A DNA stretch of 64,000 bases, taken from positions 1 to 64,000 of IMG/VR virus record IMGVR_UViG_3300017917_000601; one strand, 5' to 3'. Each line of letters begins with the position of its first letter. Within the stretch, counting starts at the first letter, position 1. A program made the position numbers and the translations under genes. This DNA is from a virus. Under the pieces are notes generated by a model that saw nothing but the letters and a program-made list of their open reading frames with translations, did no database searches and was not told where the DNA came from. This document shows positions 14,184-21,636 of the stretch, in pieces.

Positions 14184-15164
14184 TTACTGCTTTTGGCGAT
14201 TACGAATCATTGCCAAGATATCTTGTGCTCGGCTATCACCGCCACTAGATTCTTGTGCTTCTGCTTTTGGTGCTGGGGCAGGAGCTGCCTTTGCTACTGG
14301 AGCAGGTTCATCGTCGTAGTTATCGTCTGCTGGTGCAGATGCTTTAGGAGTTGACTTAACAGGATCGCCAGTATTTTGGCTCATGCCTGCTGGTTTGAAA
14401 TACTGACCCCAACGTTCCATATCAAATGGTTCGCCGTCGACAGAAGCTTCAAACATCTCCTTCATTACCTTAAGCTCAACTTCTGTTGGCTTCTTAGGTA
14501 GGAAGTCGTTTAGGTTAAACAAACCATATTGCTTGATAGCGGCTTGTTCTTCGTCACTTAGAGGACGCTCACGACGTGCCCAAGAGCTTGTGCTGTAGTC
14601 AGCATAGCCGCCTTTTGAACCTTTCTTCATACGGAAGTCAAGTCCATGGACATAGTCAGTTGGTAGATCTTCTAGTTCCGGATCAACAAGTGCTGAACGG
14701 ATCAGTGTAAAGATTTGAGGACCGATGATAAATCGGCGAATTGGATTTTCAGGCTTTTCTTGTTCTTTCAAGCCATCTTCTGCAACAAATCCTTGGAAAA
14801 TGTAACTACGCTTCTTCCAATATTTACGACCCATATCTTCAAGAGCTGGGTCCTTAAACCAACCGCGAACCTCGGAGAGGATTGGACAAGTGTCGCCATA
14901 CATTTCTACGCATGGTACTTGTACGATTGTTTGTTTGCTTTCAGATTCACCCTTGATGCCAGCAAATGGCAGTTTGATCATTGCACGTTCAACCCAGAAA
15001 AAGGTATTGTCTTGGTTGCCGTCGGGTAAGAAACGAAGTACGGATTCACCGCCTTCTTTTAGGTTCCAGAACGGATAAATTGAGTTATCACCGCCTGTAC
15101 GTTCTCCTGAACCTTTTGATTCAGATGCCTTTAGTTTTGCACGAATTTCAGCCAAAGTTGCCAT
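14184..15164 (-). CDS. gp32: single-stranded DNA-binding protein (T4 gp32-like)
   Basis: A 326-aa ssDNA-binding protein (T4 gp32: 301 aa) that coats single strands and contacts the polymerase, helicase-loading and UvsXY machinery. A basic N-terminal arm (MATLAEIRAKLKASES) is followed by the OB-fold core with YPFWNLKEGGESVLRFLPDG (about 30-49) and KYWKKRSYIFQGFV (about 117-130). The T4 zinc ligands (His plus CxxC) are not present; only two separated Cys occur (VPCVEMYGDTCPIL). The C-terminus is an Ala/Pro linker ending in a weakly basic helix (AQDILAMIRNRQKQ) in place of T4's long acidic tail. AGGAG precedes the ATG. Confidence 0.88.
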   Translation of the reverse strand: MATLAEIRAKLKASESKGSGERTGGDNSIYPFWNLKEGGESVLRFLPDGNQDNTFFWVERAMIKLPFAGIKGESESKQTIVQVPCVEMYGDTCPILSEVRGWFKDPALEDMGRKYWKKRSYIFQGFVAEDGLKEQEKPENPIRRFIIGPQIFTLIRSALVDPELEDLPTDYVHGLDFRMKKGSKGGYADYSTSSWARRERPLSDEEQAAIKQYGLFNLNDFLPKKPTEVELKVMKEMFEASVDGEPFDMERWGQYFKPAGMSQNTGDPVKSTPKASAPADDNYDDEPAPVAKAAPAPAPKAEAQESSGGDSRAQDILAMIRNRQKQ

Positions 15165-15204
15165 AATTTTTCTCCTATTTTTAGCCTTTGTATATTTGCC
15201 TTAG

Positions 15205-15227
15205 TTGTTGAAGACCTTCTTCAACAA
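15205..15227 (-). promoter_or_regulatory. candidate gp32 mRNA operator hairpin
   Basis: A perfect 10-bp stem (TTGTTGAAGA 205-214 with TCTTCAACAA 218-227) with a 3-nt loop, 41-63 nt upstream of the gp32 ATG. It is followed on the mRNA by about 35 nt of unstructured A-rich leader that carries the AGGAG site. T4 gp32 autoregulates by binding an upstream structured element and then the unstructured leader; the geometry here is similar. No downstream pairing partner for a pseudoknot is seen. Confidence 0.5.
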
Positions 15228-15258
15228 AAAACGCATACATGTTATTGTATGCGTTTTT
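15226..15258. terminator. bidirectional-type terminator between the 756-aa gene and gp32
   Basis: A 13-bp perfect stem (A5-6 then CGCATACA, with TGTATGCG then T5) with a 6-nt loop. On the minus strand the stem is followed by TTTTTT, which merges into the next hairpin. It ends transcription from the 756-aa gene, or attenuates it before gp32. Confidence 0.85.
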
Positions 15259-15309
15259 ATTTAGTTCTGCAAGACTAATCTTGCCTAAAATGTGATTATT
15301 TTAGCCGTT

Positions 15310-17580
15310 TTACTTTAGTCCTGCCAAGTGAATAATGCTAGCCAATGCTTGATCTTCGGAATAACCTGTTGATTCAGCAAAAGATGGAGCAATACCTTGT
15401 ACTTGTGTTTCTAATGTTTGAATATCAAATGTTTCTTGTGTACTTGGTCTAGCTTCAACTCTGTTAATTTGATTATGCTCATTACCACTTGGGTCTTTCA
15501 TATCAATAAATTTTAATACTTTGATAAGGTCTTCCGGATTAGCACTACCAAATTCACCGTCTTCAAATGCTTTCTTAACTTTGATCTTAACACGCATTCC
15601 GCCTAGTGGGAAATTACCTTTTTCTTTGTTATAGAATCCAGAAATGTATTTTAGCATACCTGGTAAACCTTGTCCAGCAATAGAAGGTTCATCGTAACCA
15701 AAGTCAGCTGGGCTCATTCCACAACCTTCGATAATTTCAGCAATAGTCATTTGACTTTCGCCAACTGTTAATACTGTTTCTAAAGTTGCACCTGCTTTCT
15801 TAGCTTTTTCAACTGCCTTAGCAAGTCCTTGACGAGCTAAATGACGAGCTTGGCTATATCCCTGACCGTGTTTTCCTGGAGTTGTTTTCTTACTTGGTTT
15901 AGTGTCCGGATCAAACGGAGGATCTTCATCTTTTCCTTCAGCAACTGGTTCAGCAACTGGTTCTACCGCTGGTTCAGGTGCTTGTGCAGGTGCTTGTGCA
16001 GGAGCCATTGCTGCCTGTGTTTCTGGTTCTTGTTGGCCGCCAGCTTCTCCGCCAAAGTTTAATTGTGCGGCTACATCTGGATCAACTGACTGTACATGTT
16101 GCTGTACTAAAGGACGAACATCTAAGTCTGGATCAACATCACGTAAAGCGTTAACGAACTCTGGATCGTCAATAAGTCCTTTTAAAGACATAATAGCGTT
16201 AGTGCCTTCTGGGCCACCTACTAATTCTTGGGCCATTAAGGTGTTTAATTTTTCAATTGCCGCACGTCTTGCATCTTTGTTTGGACTAAAAATTTCGTCT
16301 TTGTCTTCTCTAACAATGTCATTAATGAATGATTCAAATTGATCTGCTGGATCAAAACTTTCACGTTCCATGCGAGCATTAAATTCAGCTCTCATAGCTT
16401 CTTTTCTGTCTAGATAATTTTGATAACGCTTTTTGTCTAACTCACTAGCACCATCTTTTTCAGCGGCAGCTTTTAATGTATCGTGCTTATGTTTGTCTAA
16501 CATACGACGATGTTCTGCACTTACTGAATTAGGGTTATATGCTTCTTCTACATCTTCTTCGCCTAAAATGTCTTCGGCAGTTAATTCAACAACAGGAAGC
16601 TCTGATTCGTCAACAAATTTATAAATGTATGGAAATACTGATTTTAATTCTTCGTTGAATGTTTTAATAGTTAATCTGTTAACTAAGTCGTCGACAACTG
16701 CTTCCGGAATCATTTGTTCTTCTTGTGCTTCAAACGATTCAACAAATGATTCGTAATATGCACTACGTTGTAGATTTTGTACTTGTTTCTTAATCTCTTC
16801 AATACGTTCCATTACTCTAGAAGTAACAGCACTCATTGCCTCACTTAACTGGTCTTGACGGCTAACATAACCTTTAAACTTGCGTAGACTTGAAAGCTCT
16901 TCTGAAAGGCCAGTGATATATTTGCCAACTGAATCGTAAGGGTTGCCGCCGTGTTTAATGTGTTCAGCTAATGCTCTAGCACCGTTGATATGCTTCGAAG
17001 GATACTTGAAACGTTCTCCTTGTGCATTTTCAATATAAATGCTTTCAATATGCATTGTGCGGCCTGCTGGCAAGTTTGTGTTAACTGCCTGACTGTGCTT
17101 GATTACTAATCTAGCTTCGCCTAAGTCTTGGTAACTCATTCGAGCATTACCATAAAGTTTATTTTCCATTATCGATGGCATAACTGGTTCTTCCTTACGT
17201 TTCGCTTGAAACTCGTAGTCGCGCTTATCAAGATTGCTCTTGCCAATATTTTGTACATCAAAATTTAGTAAACGATCCTTGGCAAACTGTCTAAATCCTC
17301 TGATGAATTTATAAGCCCCATGGTGTGAAGTGTGATCGTCGTCGTTTACTAAATCTCCACTTACTTGCAGTACAATACCGTCTTGTGCGTCTAAAGTAAT
17401 AGCAATAGTTCCCAAAGGTTCACCATCTTCTTCGTATTCAAACTCAAAAAAACGTGCTTTAGGAATGTCTTCTTTTTTACTCAAGACATTGGCGTTTTCG
17501 TCACCCATGCGGATGTCGCGAAAACGGGTTTGTATTTTGCCGTAGAGATCTTTGGCAATTTTATCTAGATTTGCGTCCAT
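15310..17580 (-). CDS. large uncharacterised phage protein (756 aa)
   Basis: The start at 17580 (MDANLDKIAKDLYGKI) is preferred to 17610 because a GATAAATA late promoter ends 4 nt before it. Region 1-230 is mixed alpha/beta (ARFFEFEYEEDGEPLGTIAI, TMHIESIYIENAQGER). Region 230-480 is helical with coiled-coil character (SRVMERIEEIKKQVQNLQRS, KRYQNYLDRKEAMRAEFNA). A Pro/Ala/Glu linker lies near 545-575 (QAPAQAPEPAVEPVAEPVAE), then a basic helical domain and a C-terminal block (MTIAEIIEGCGMSPADFGYD). No known family is recognised. Its late promoter and place next to terminase suggest a virion or assembly protein. Confidence 0.7.
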   Translation of the reverse strand: MDANLDKIAKDLYGKIQTRFRDIRMGDENANVLSKKEDIPKARFFEFEYEEDGEPLGTIAITLDAQDGIVLQVSGDLVNDDDHTSHHGAYKFIRGFRQFAKDRLLNFDVQNIGKSNLDKRDYEFQAKRKEEPVMPSIMENKLYGNARMSYQDLGEARLVIKHSQAVNTNLPAGRTMHIESIYIENAQGERFKYPSKHINGARALAEHIKHGGNPYDSVGKYITGLSEELSSLRKFKGYVSRQDQLSEAMSAVTSRVMERIEEIKKQVQNLQRSAYYESFVESFEAQEEQMIPEAVVDDLVNRLTIKTFNEELKSVFPYIYKFVDESELPVVELTAEDILGEEDVEEAYNPNSVSAEHRRMLDKHKHDTLKAAAEKDGASELDKKRYQNYLDRKEAMRAEFNARMERESFDPADQFESFINDIVREDKDEIFSPNKDARRAAIEKLNTLMAQELVGGPEGTNAIMSLKGLIDDPEFVNALRDVDPDLDVRPLVQQHVQSVDPDVAAQLNFGGEAGGQQEPETQAAMAPAQAPAQAPEPAVEPVAEPVAEGKDEDPPFDPDTKPSKKTTPGKHGQGYSQARHLARQGLAKAVEKAKKAGATLETVLTVGESQMTIAEIIEGCGMSPADFGYDEPSIAGQGLPGMLKYISGFYNKEKGNFPLGGMRVKIKVKKAFEDGEFGSANPEDLIKVLKFIDMKDPSGNEHNQINRVEARPSTQETFDIQTLETQVQGIAPSFAESTGYSEDQALASIIHLAGLK

Positions 17581-17584
17581 ACTA

Positions 17585-17592
17585 TATTTATC
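17585..17592 (-). promoter_or_regulatory. T4-type late promoter abutting the 756-aa gene
   Basis: The minus strand reads GATAAATA then TAGT then the ATG at 17580, a 4-nt gap. No ribosome-binding site fits between them, so the transcript is predicted to be leaderless. Confidence 0.6.
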
Positions 17593-19186
17593 ATAAATTA
17601 CTTGAAACAAATATGGGTAGCGGAGGCTCCCAATCTTCTTCGTGCCCAGAGTTAACGCTTAAACTTTCAAAAACTGCTGGGTCCCAGTCTGCTAAAATAA
17701 CACTCATACGCACAATTAGTAACAAAGCCGCAACAAGGTCATCGTGCTGGCCATCTTTAGCTTTAAAGCTAACTCCGCTTGCAATATAAGTTTTTAATTC
17801 GCTGATTAATATTCTACTATTCAGCTTCATCTTGTCTTCTTCAATAAGGAATTTTAATCTAGCACATGCTGAAATTTTGTTACTAAATGTAGTGTTAAAT
17901 CCCTTGCGAAACTTACGAACGTGTCCTTTTCTAACAGGTTCGCTTACAAATAATCCTGGAAAAGTTTCTTCTCCTAGGTCTTGAATAACAACCAGCGCGG
18001 CTTCCCCAACTGTGTTATTTTCTACACTCCAGTAAAGGTTGTTATTATATCCTGCACCGCATTCAGATTCAATGTATTTTAAAACATCTCTAAATATTTT
18101 AACCTGTTGCTGTATTGGTGTAATATTGTGTTGCCATTCAGCAACTTGTGTAAAACTTGGCAATTCAAATACTTGAATACCTGCATAGTCACCGCCTGTT
18201 CCTAAGCATGGATCCAATGCCGCTAGGTAAATTTGTCCAGGTTGTGGTTTCTTAAACCATCTAACCTGTCCCATTTTAAATACTGGTTCTTTTCCTAACA
18301 ACTCGCTAAGTTTAATACTGTTGATTAGCGTTTCATCAAATACTAAGAATTCGCAACCATACTCTCGGCGGAATCGTTCTTCGCCAATACGACCCATTTC
18401 ATTTCTTCGCCATTCGTCATCGCGGTCTGGGTGTTCATGCCATTCTGCTCTAAAACCATGGAAGCCGTTGCGACCGATCAAATCTTCTTTAGCGTTGCCG
18501 TATTCGTCAAATAAGTCCTGGCTTTCTTTCCAAATTGTAGCAAATGTATCTTCGTCGCTGTTAGGTGTTGATGTAATAATTGCCTTACCACCAGTTGCTA
18601 GTGTAGGAGAAATAGAAGTCCAAAACTCTTCGGCAATGTTAGGCTGTACGAATGCAAACTCGTCGCAGTATAGTAATGAAATAGACATACCACGACCAGT
18701 TGTACCAGTTGTTGTTTGACTTACAATACGTGAACCGTTATCAAATTCAATTGACCCTTTGTTGTAACTAACAACACCACAACGTATGTAATCAGCACAC
18801 AATTCATATCCATAACGGATACGTTGCATAATTTCTTGAGCACCTGTATATTTGTGCGCGGCAACTAATACAGTTTGATCAGGATGAAACATAGCATACC
18901 ACAACAGGTAACCCGCCGCACAAGTAGTCTTACCACTTTGACGTGGCATCATGTTGATGTTAAAGCGATAATCGTGGTATGAATGTAGTAAACGCTCTTG
19001 ATATTCAAAAGGTTCGAATTTAACTTTACCCCGGACCGGATGTTGGATATGAAAGAAGTTTTTAACAAAGTGCATGTACCCTTCTACGGGGTCAGCACAC
19101 ATCAACAAGTCTTGCACTTGTTCTTCTGTAAACTTTTCTTTGGTATGCGCCTTTTTGGTTAAGACGCCATCTAAACTTTTTGCCAT
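17591..19186 (-). CDS. gp17: terminase large subunit (T4 gp17-like)
   Basis: A 531-aa DNA-packaging motor protein (T4 gp17: 610 aa). The N-terminal ATPase has a Walker A variant MPRQSGKT (about 80-87), Walker B LLYCDEFAF (about 172-180) and coupling motif TSTPN (about 207). The C-terminal RNase H-like nuclease has the first Asp in LAALDPCLGTGGDYAG (about 319-334), further acidic residues near YWSVENNTVG (about 390) and HDDLVAALLL near the end. The late-promoter-like TGTAAATA lies 5 nt before the ATG, right after a terminator. The 756-aa gene lies immediately downstream. Confidence 0.94.
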   Translation of the reverse strand: MAKSLDGVLTKKAHTKEKFTEEQVQDLLMCADPVEGYMHFVKNFFHIQHPVRGKVKFEPFEYQERLLHSYHDYRFNINMMPRQSGKTTCAAGYLLWYAMFHPDQTVLVAAHKYTGAQEIMQRIRYGYELCADYIRCGVVSYNKGSIEFDNGSRIVSQTTTGTTGRGMSISLLYCDEFAFVQPNIAEEFWTSISPTLATGGKAIITSTPNSDEDTFATIWKESQDLFDEYGNAKEDLIGRNGFHGFRAEWHEHPDRDDEWRRNEMGRIGEERFRREYGCEFLVFDETLINSIKLSELLGKEPVFKMGQVRWFKKPQPGQIYLAALDPCLGTGGDYAGIQVFELPSFTQVAEWQHNITPIQQQVKIFRDVLKYIESECGAGYNNNLYWSVENNTVGEAALVVIQDLGEETFPGLFVSEPVRKGHVRKFRKGFNTTFSNKISACARLKFLIEEDKMKLNSRILISELKTYIASGVSFKAKDGQHDDLVAALLLIVRMSVILADWDPAVFESLSVNSGHEEDWEPPLPIFVSSNL

Positions 19187-19191
19187 AACTT

Positions 19192-19199
19192 TATTTACA
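19192..19199 (-). promoter_or_regulatory. late-promoter-like motif abutting gp17
   Basis: The minus strand reads TGTAAATA (one mismatch to TATAAATA), then AAGTT and the gp17 ATG. The 5-nt gap equals that at three other genes in this window, which supports function despite the mismatch. Confidence 0.45.
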
Positions 19200-19200
19200 T

Positions 19201-19228
19201 AAAAAAAGGGGCCGAAAAGCCCCTTTTT
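19201..19228. terminator. terminator before gp17
   Basis: GGGGC (208-212) pairs with GCCCC (219-223) around CGAAAA; the flanking A5-7 and T5 runs extend the stem on both sides. On the minus strand the stem is followed by at least seven Ts. It ends the transcript of the 174-aa gene just before gp17's own promoter. Confidence 0.85.
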
Positions 19229-19245
19229 GGTCTAATTATTTTTTA

Positions 19246-19770
19246 TTATCTAGACTTAACTTCTTGGTAAAGATTAGAAAGATGTGCAACTAAACTTTCG
19301 CTAACACCTGGTTGCATCGGGTTTCCGCCACCGTTTACTTTTTCAGCTTCTGCGCCTTTGCTTGCTAAGTCGTCGCCGGTTGGTGTTACTGCATCTAAAC
19401 CTGCTACAGCTTCTTCTGGTTCGTTAGCATATTCTTCCATGCCGATAACCATTGCTTTGTCAGCATCTCCGCCGCCTTGTTCAATATTCTTAAGAATAGC
19501 CATTAGGTCCCGGATGCCGCCGGCGCCGCTGCCATTCATGCTAACATTCATAGTTACTGAATCTTGTTGTCTTGGAGCTGACATACCGGCCATAGGGCTC
19601 ATCATTCCGCCACATTCTTCAACCTCTGTGTCCATCAACGGTTGATCAGTAGTTGACATTGTTCCGCCTTCATCCATATCATCGTCAGAATCTTTTTTAG
19701 TATAAGAATCTGATGATTCTAGATTTTCATCTAGTGCGGCAATTTTTTTGTATAAATCTTGGAAGTTCAT
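19246..19770 (-). CDS. acidic, Met/Gly-rich phage protein between gp16 and gp17 (174 aa), unknown
   Basis: A 174-aa acidic protein: N-terminal helix (MNFQDLYKKIAALDENLESS), a disordered Asp/Glu/Met-rich region, a short predicted helix (RDLMAILKNIEQGGGDADK, about 86-104), and a C-terminal helix (LVAHLSNLYQEVKSR). GGGNPMQPGV near the end follows a pattern I recall from hypothetical proteins in T4-like marine phages. It may be an internal head or scaffold-type protein given its charge and location in the packaging module, but this is inference. A terminator follows. Confidence 0.6.
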   Translation of the reverse strand: MNFQDLYKKIAALDENLESSDSYTKKDSDDDMDEGGTMSTTDQPLMDTEVEECGGMMSPMAGMSAPRQQDSVTMNVSMNGSGAGGIRDLMAILKNIEQGGGDADKAMVIGMEEYANEPEEAVAGLDAVTPTGDDLASKGAEAEKVNGGGNPMQPGVSESLVAHLSNLYQEVKSR

Positions 19771-19775
19771 AATTT

Positions 19776-20309
19776 TTATCCTTTGGCTACAGGAGCCTTA
19801 TCTGCTAAGAGTTGATCATTAACTCCCTTGTATTGCTCGCCGCCATGTTTAATCTTGTTTAGGTCTTTTAATAAGCTCATGACTCTTTTTTCGCCTACTG
19901 CTTTTTGACCTTCTGCATTTGTTTCGTATTCCTTCATTAGAAGAGCTTCACCTGACTTTTCATCGTGCTGGTGATTTAAAACTTCTTCTGCTTCTTCCAT
20001 TGGTGTGCGTACTTTAACGCAATCTAAACTGCAACCACACTTCTCAGCAATTAAAGCGCGAACAGTCTGTGAATTAGTTGGGTATGCTGTGCAAACATCA
20101 AATATAGTTACGTTTGTATTTTTAATTGTTGGAAAATCTGAATGTGTTTCTGCAATAGGCAAACGCTTACCAGCAGAGCATTTTTCTACTTTGTATTGAG
20201 ATAGCGCCATTTTAATTTTGTCGCCAGCTTTTTCGTAGTCTCCTGCAAGTTTAACTTTAAACTCGTAGACTTTCTTACTTTCTGTTAGATATTCCTTAAA
20301 TGTTTTCAT
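19776..20309 (-). CDS. putative internal head protein with capsid-targeting-like N-terminus (177 aa)
   Basis: The ATG at 20309 (MKTFKEYLTESKK) is chosen: AGGAT lies 8 nt upstream. An ATG at 20327 would sit directly on a late-promoter motif, with no leader. T4 internal head proteins begin MKTYQEFIAEA, and the gp21 prohead protease cuts after (I/L)-x-E; LTE at residues 8-10 fits such a site. The rest is a small alpha/beta domain (YEFKVKLAGDYEKAGDKIKM, NTNVTIFDVCTAYPTNSQTV) with CGCSLDCVKVR, a Cys-rich motif near 91. The late promoter and its place between gp16 and gp17 fit a packaged protein. Confidence 0.6.
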   Translation of the reverse strand: MKTFKEYLTESKKVYEFKVKLAGDYEKAGDKIKMALSQYKVEKCSAGKRLPIAETHSDFPTIKNTNVTIFDVCTAYPTNSQTVRALIAEKCGCSLDCVKVRTPMEEAEEVLNHQHDEKSGEALLMKEYETNAEGQKAVGEKRVMSLLKDLNKIKHGGEQYKGVNDQLLADKAPVAKG

Positions 20310-20326
20310 AGCATAATCCTGATACA

Positions 20327-20821
20327 TTATTTATTCATATTTTTAAGTTTCTCAATTAGGCTATTACGATCTGCAATAATATACCCATCTCCATTGAGGT
20401 TAATTCCGTTTTCTTCGCTAGTATTTGCATCCTGGTCTAGCTTTTGCTTCTTAATTTGTAGCTCAATCATCTTTAATTTTTTATCAATTTTAGCTGATTT
20501 AGCGTCAATGGCATTCTTAAGCATAGTGCCAGCAACTTCAAAAATACGAGCACTATAGCGAGCTTCTACGTTCATTCCTAAATCAATTAGGTCATCATAC
20601 GCATCTGTAGCACGTTGAGCAAGTGAGTCAAACTCACTATCTGCTAGATCTCCAAGACCTTCTACTTTTGGTAGGGCCGCAGATATTTTATCAAATTCAG
20701 AAATATCTCTTAGCAAAGGCTGTGCGTTTGATTTAGCTTCCTTTTGCTTTTTCTTTTCTTCTGCTTTGATAATTTCTTTACTTGCAGGTAAGTTTAATAT
20801 TTCTTCAAGTTTCTTAGTCAT
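20327..20821 (-). CDS. gp16: terminase small subunit (T4 gp16-like)
   Basis: A 164-aa helical protein, the same length as T4 gp16. It has a Lys-rich N-terminal region (IIKAEEKKKQKEAKSNAQ), a central helical hairpin that would form the oligomeric ring (DSLAQRATDAYDDLIDLGMN, ARIFEVAGTMLKNAIDAKSA), and a basic coiled coil (KIDKKLKMIELQIKKQKLDQ). gp16 recognises concatemer DNA and stimulates gp17, encoded 1.1 kb downstream. Its stop overlaps a late promoter for the next gene. Confidence 0.82.
   Translation of the reverse strand: MTKKLEEILNLPASKEIIKAEEKKKQKEAKSNAQPLLRDISEFDKISAALPKVEGLGDLADSEFDSLAQRATDAYDDLIDLGMNVEARYSARIFEVAGTMLKNAIDAKSAKIDKKLKMIELQIKKQKLDQDANTSEENGINLNGDGYIIADRNSLIEKLKNMNK
20328..20335 (-). 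promoter_or_regulatory. T4-type late promoter for the 177-aa gene
   Basis: The minus strand reads AATAAATA at the gp16 stop codon, 18 nt before the ATG at 20309. The predicted mRNA leader of about 12 nt would contain the AGGAT site. Confidence 0.5.
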
Positions 20822-20829
20822 AAACGTAC

Positions 20830-21267
20830 TTATCCGTTTCCATTATGGAACAAATCATTTTCGCTCACAATTCTAAACTTAATTCCCTGTTGTTTGCACC
20901 ACAAGTTTGCTGCCGCCCACTTTGCTTGGTTTTTTACAAACTGTGCTTGATTATACTTGTTTTTACCAACACGCTCTAGGATAGCTTGACTTGCAGGTTT
21001 AATTTCTATTAACTCAACATGCATTCTGTTATTTTTATCAACATACTGAATAAAGAAATCAGGCACGTAAATTGTTTGACGCCCGGTTAACGGATCACGG
21101 TAAGGTATTTGTACAGCTTCACTTGCCCATTTTTGTACGCTAGGATTAGTGTCGCAAAATCTCATAAAACTCCATTCCCAGCTACTACGATATGTGGGTA
21201 CCTTTGTACCTACATACTTTTCTGGGTTGGTCATTGTAAACTTACCTTTTGCAAACTTAGTAGCCAT
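20830..21267 (-). CDS. gp4: head completion protein / nuclease (T4 gp4-like)
   Basis: A 145-aa protein close in size to T4 gp4 (150 aa), which acts after DNA packaging to finish heads and has a TnsA/restriction-endonuclease-like fold. Visible signals are RSSWEWSFMRFCDTNPSVQK (about 27-46), VPDFFIQYVDKNNRMHVELIEIKP (Asp-...-Glu-x-Lys type nuclease motif, about 68-91) and KNQAKWAAANLWCKQQGIKF. TAATG couples it to the upstream 121-aa gene. Confidence 0.82.
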   Translation of the reverse strand: MATKFAKGKFTMTNPEKYVGTKVPTYRSSWEWSFMRFCDTNPSVQKWASEAVQIPYRDPLTGRQTIYVPDFFIQYVDKNNRMHVELIEIKPASQAILERVGKNKYNQAQFVKNQAKWAAANLWCKQQGIKFRIVSENDLFHNGNG

Positions 21268-21632
21268 TACACTAAAATATTTCTACTCTCAAACTCGTTA
21301 CCAGTCTGTTCAATTCTATAGCCTAATAAACTTGTATTTTCTCTATAGGCATTTAAGACTTGTGCAACTACTTGACTGAGTTGAACGTCTGTTAATGATT
21401 TTAAAGATTCTACTAGTTGAAAAACATTTACATTGTCTGCTCTTGCCTGATTTAATAAAACAATTCCTGTGCTTCTAGCACTTTGCAGATCAAACCCTTT
21501 GCTAAGGAAAAATCCCACAACTGCATCAATTTGGTTGCTAGGAAAACTTACTTTAGATTGATAAAATTTATCAAAGAATTCTTTTACTTCTAATGTTGAA
21601 TCTGAGGCAGTAGACGGTAAATTGCTTGACAT
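21267..21632 (-). CDS. conserved T4-like phage protein (121 aa), unknown
   Basis: A 121-aa mostly helical protein. EVKEFFDKFYQSKVSFPSNQ (about 16-35), IDAVVGFFLSKGFD and ARADNVNVFQLVESL recall a conserved hypothetical protein in cyanophage and pelagiphage tail/head modules. A role as a small tail-completion or neck component is plausible from position between the tube proteins and gp4, but unproven. The downstream gp4 start overlaps its stop by TAATG. An AGGATAA-type site precedes its own ATG. Confidence 0.62.
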   Translation of the reverse strand: MSSNLPSTASDSTLEVKEFFDKFYQSKVSFPSNQIDAVVGFFLSKGFDLQSARSTGIVLLNQARADNVNVFQLVESLKSLTDVQLSQVVAQVLNAYRENTSLLGYRIEQTGNEFESRNILV

Positions 21633-21636
21633 ATTA

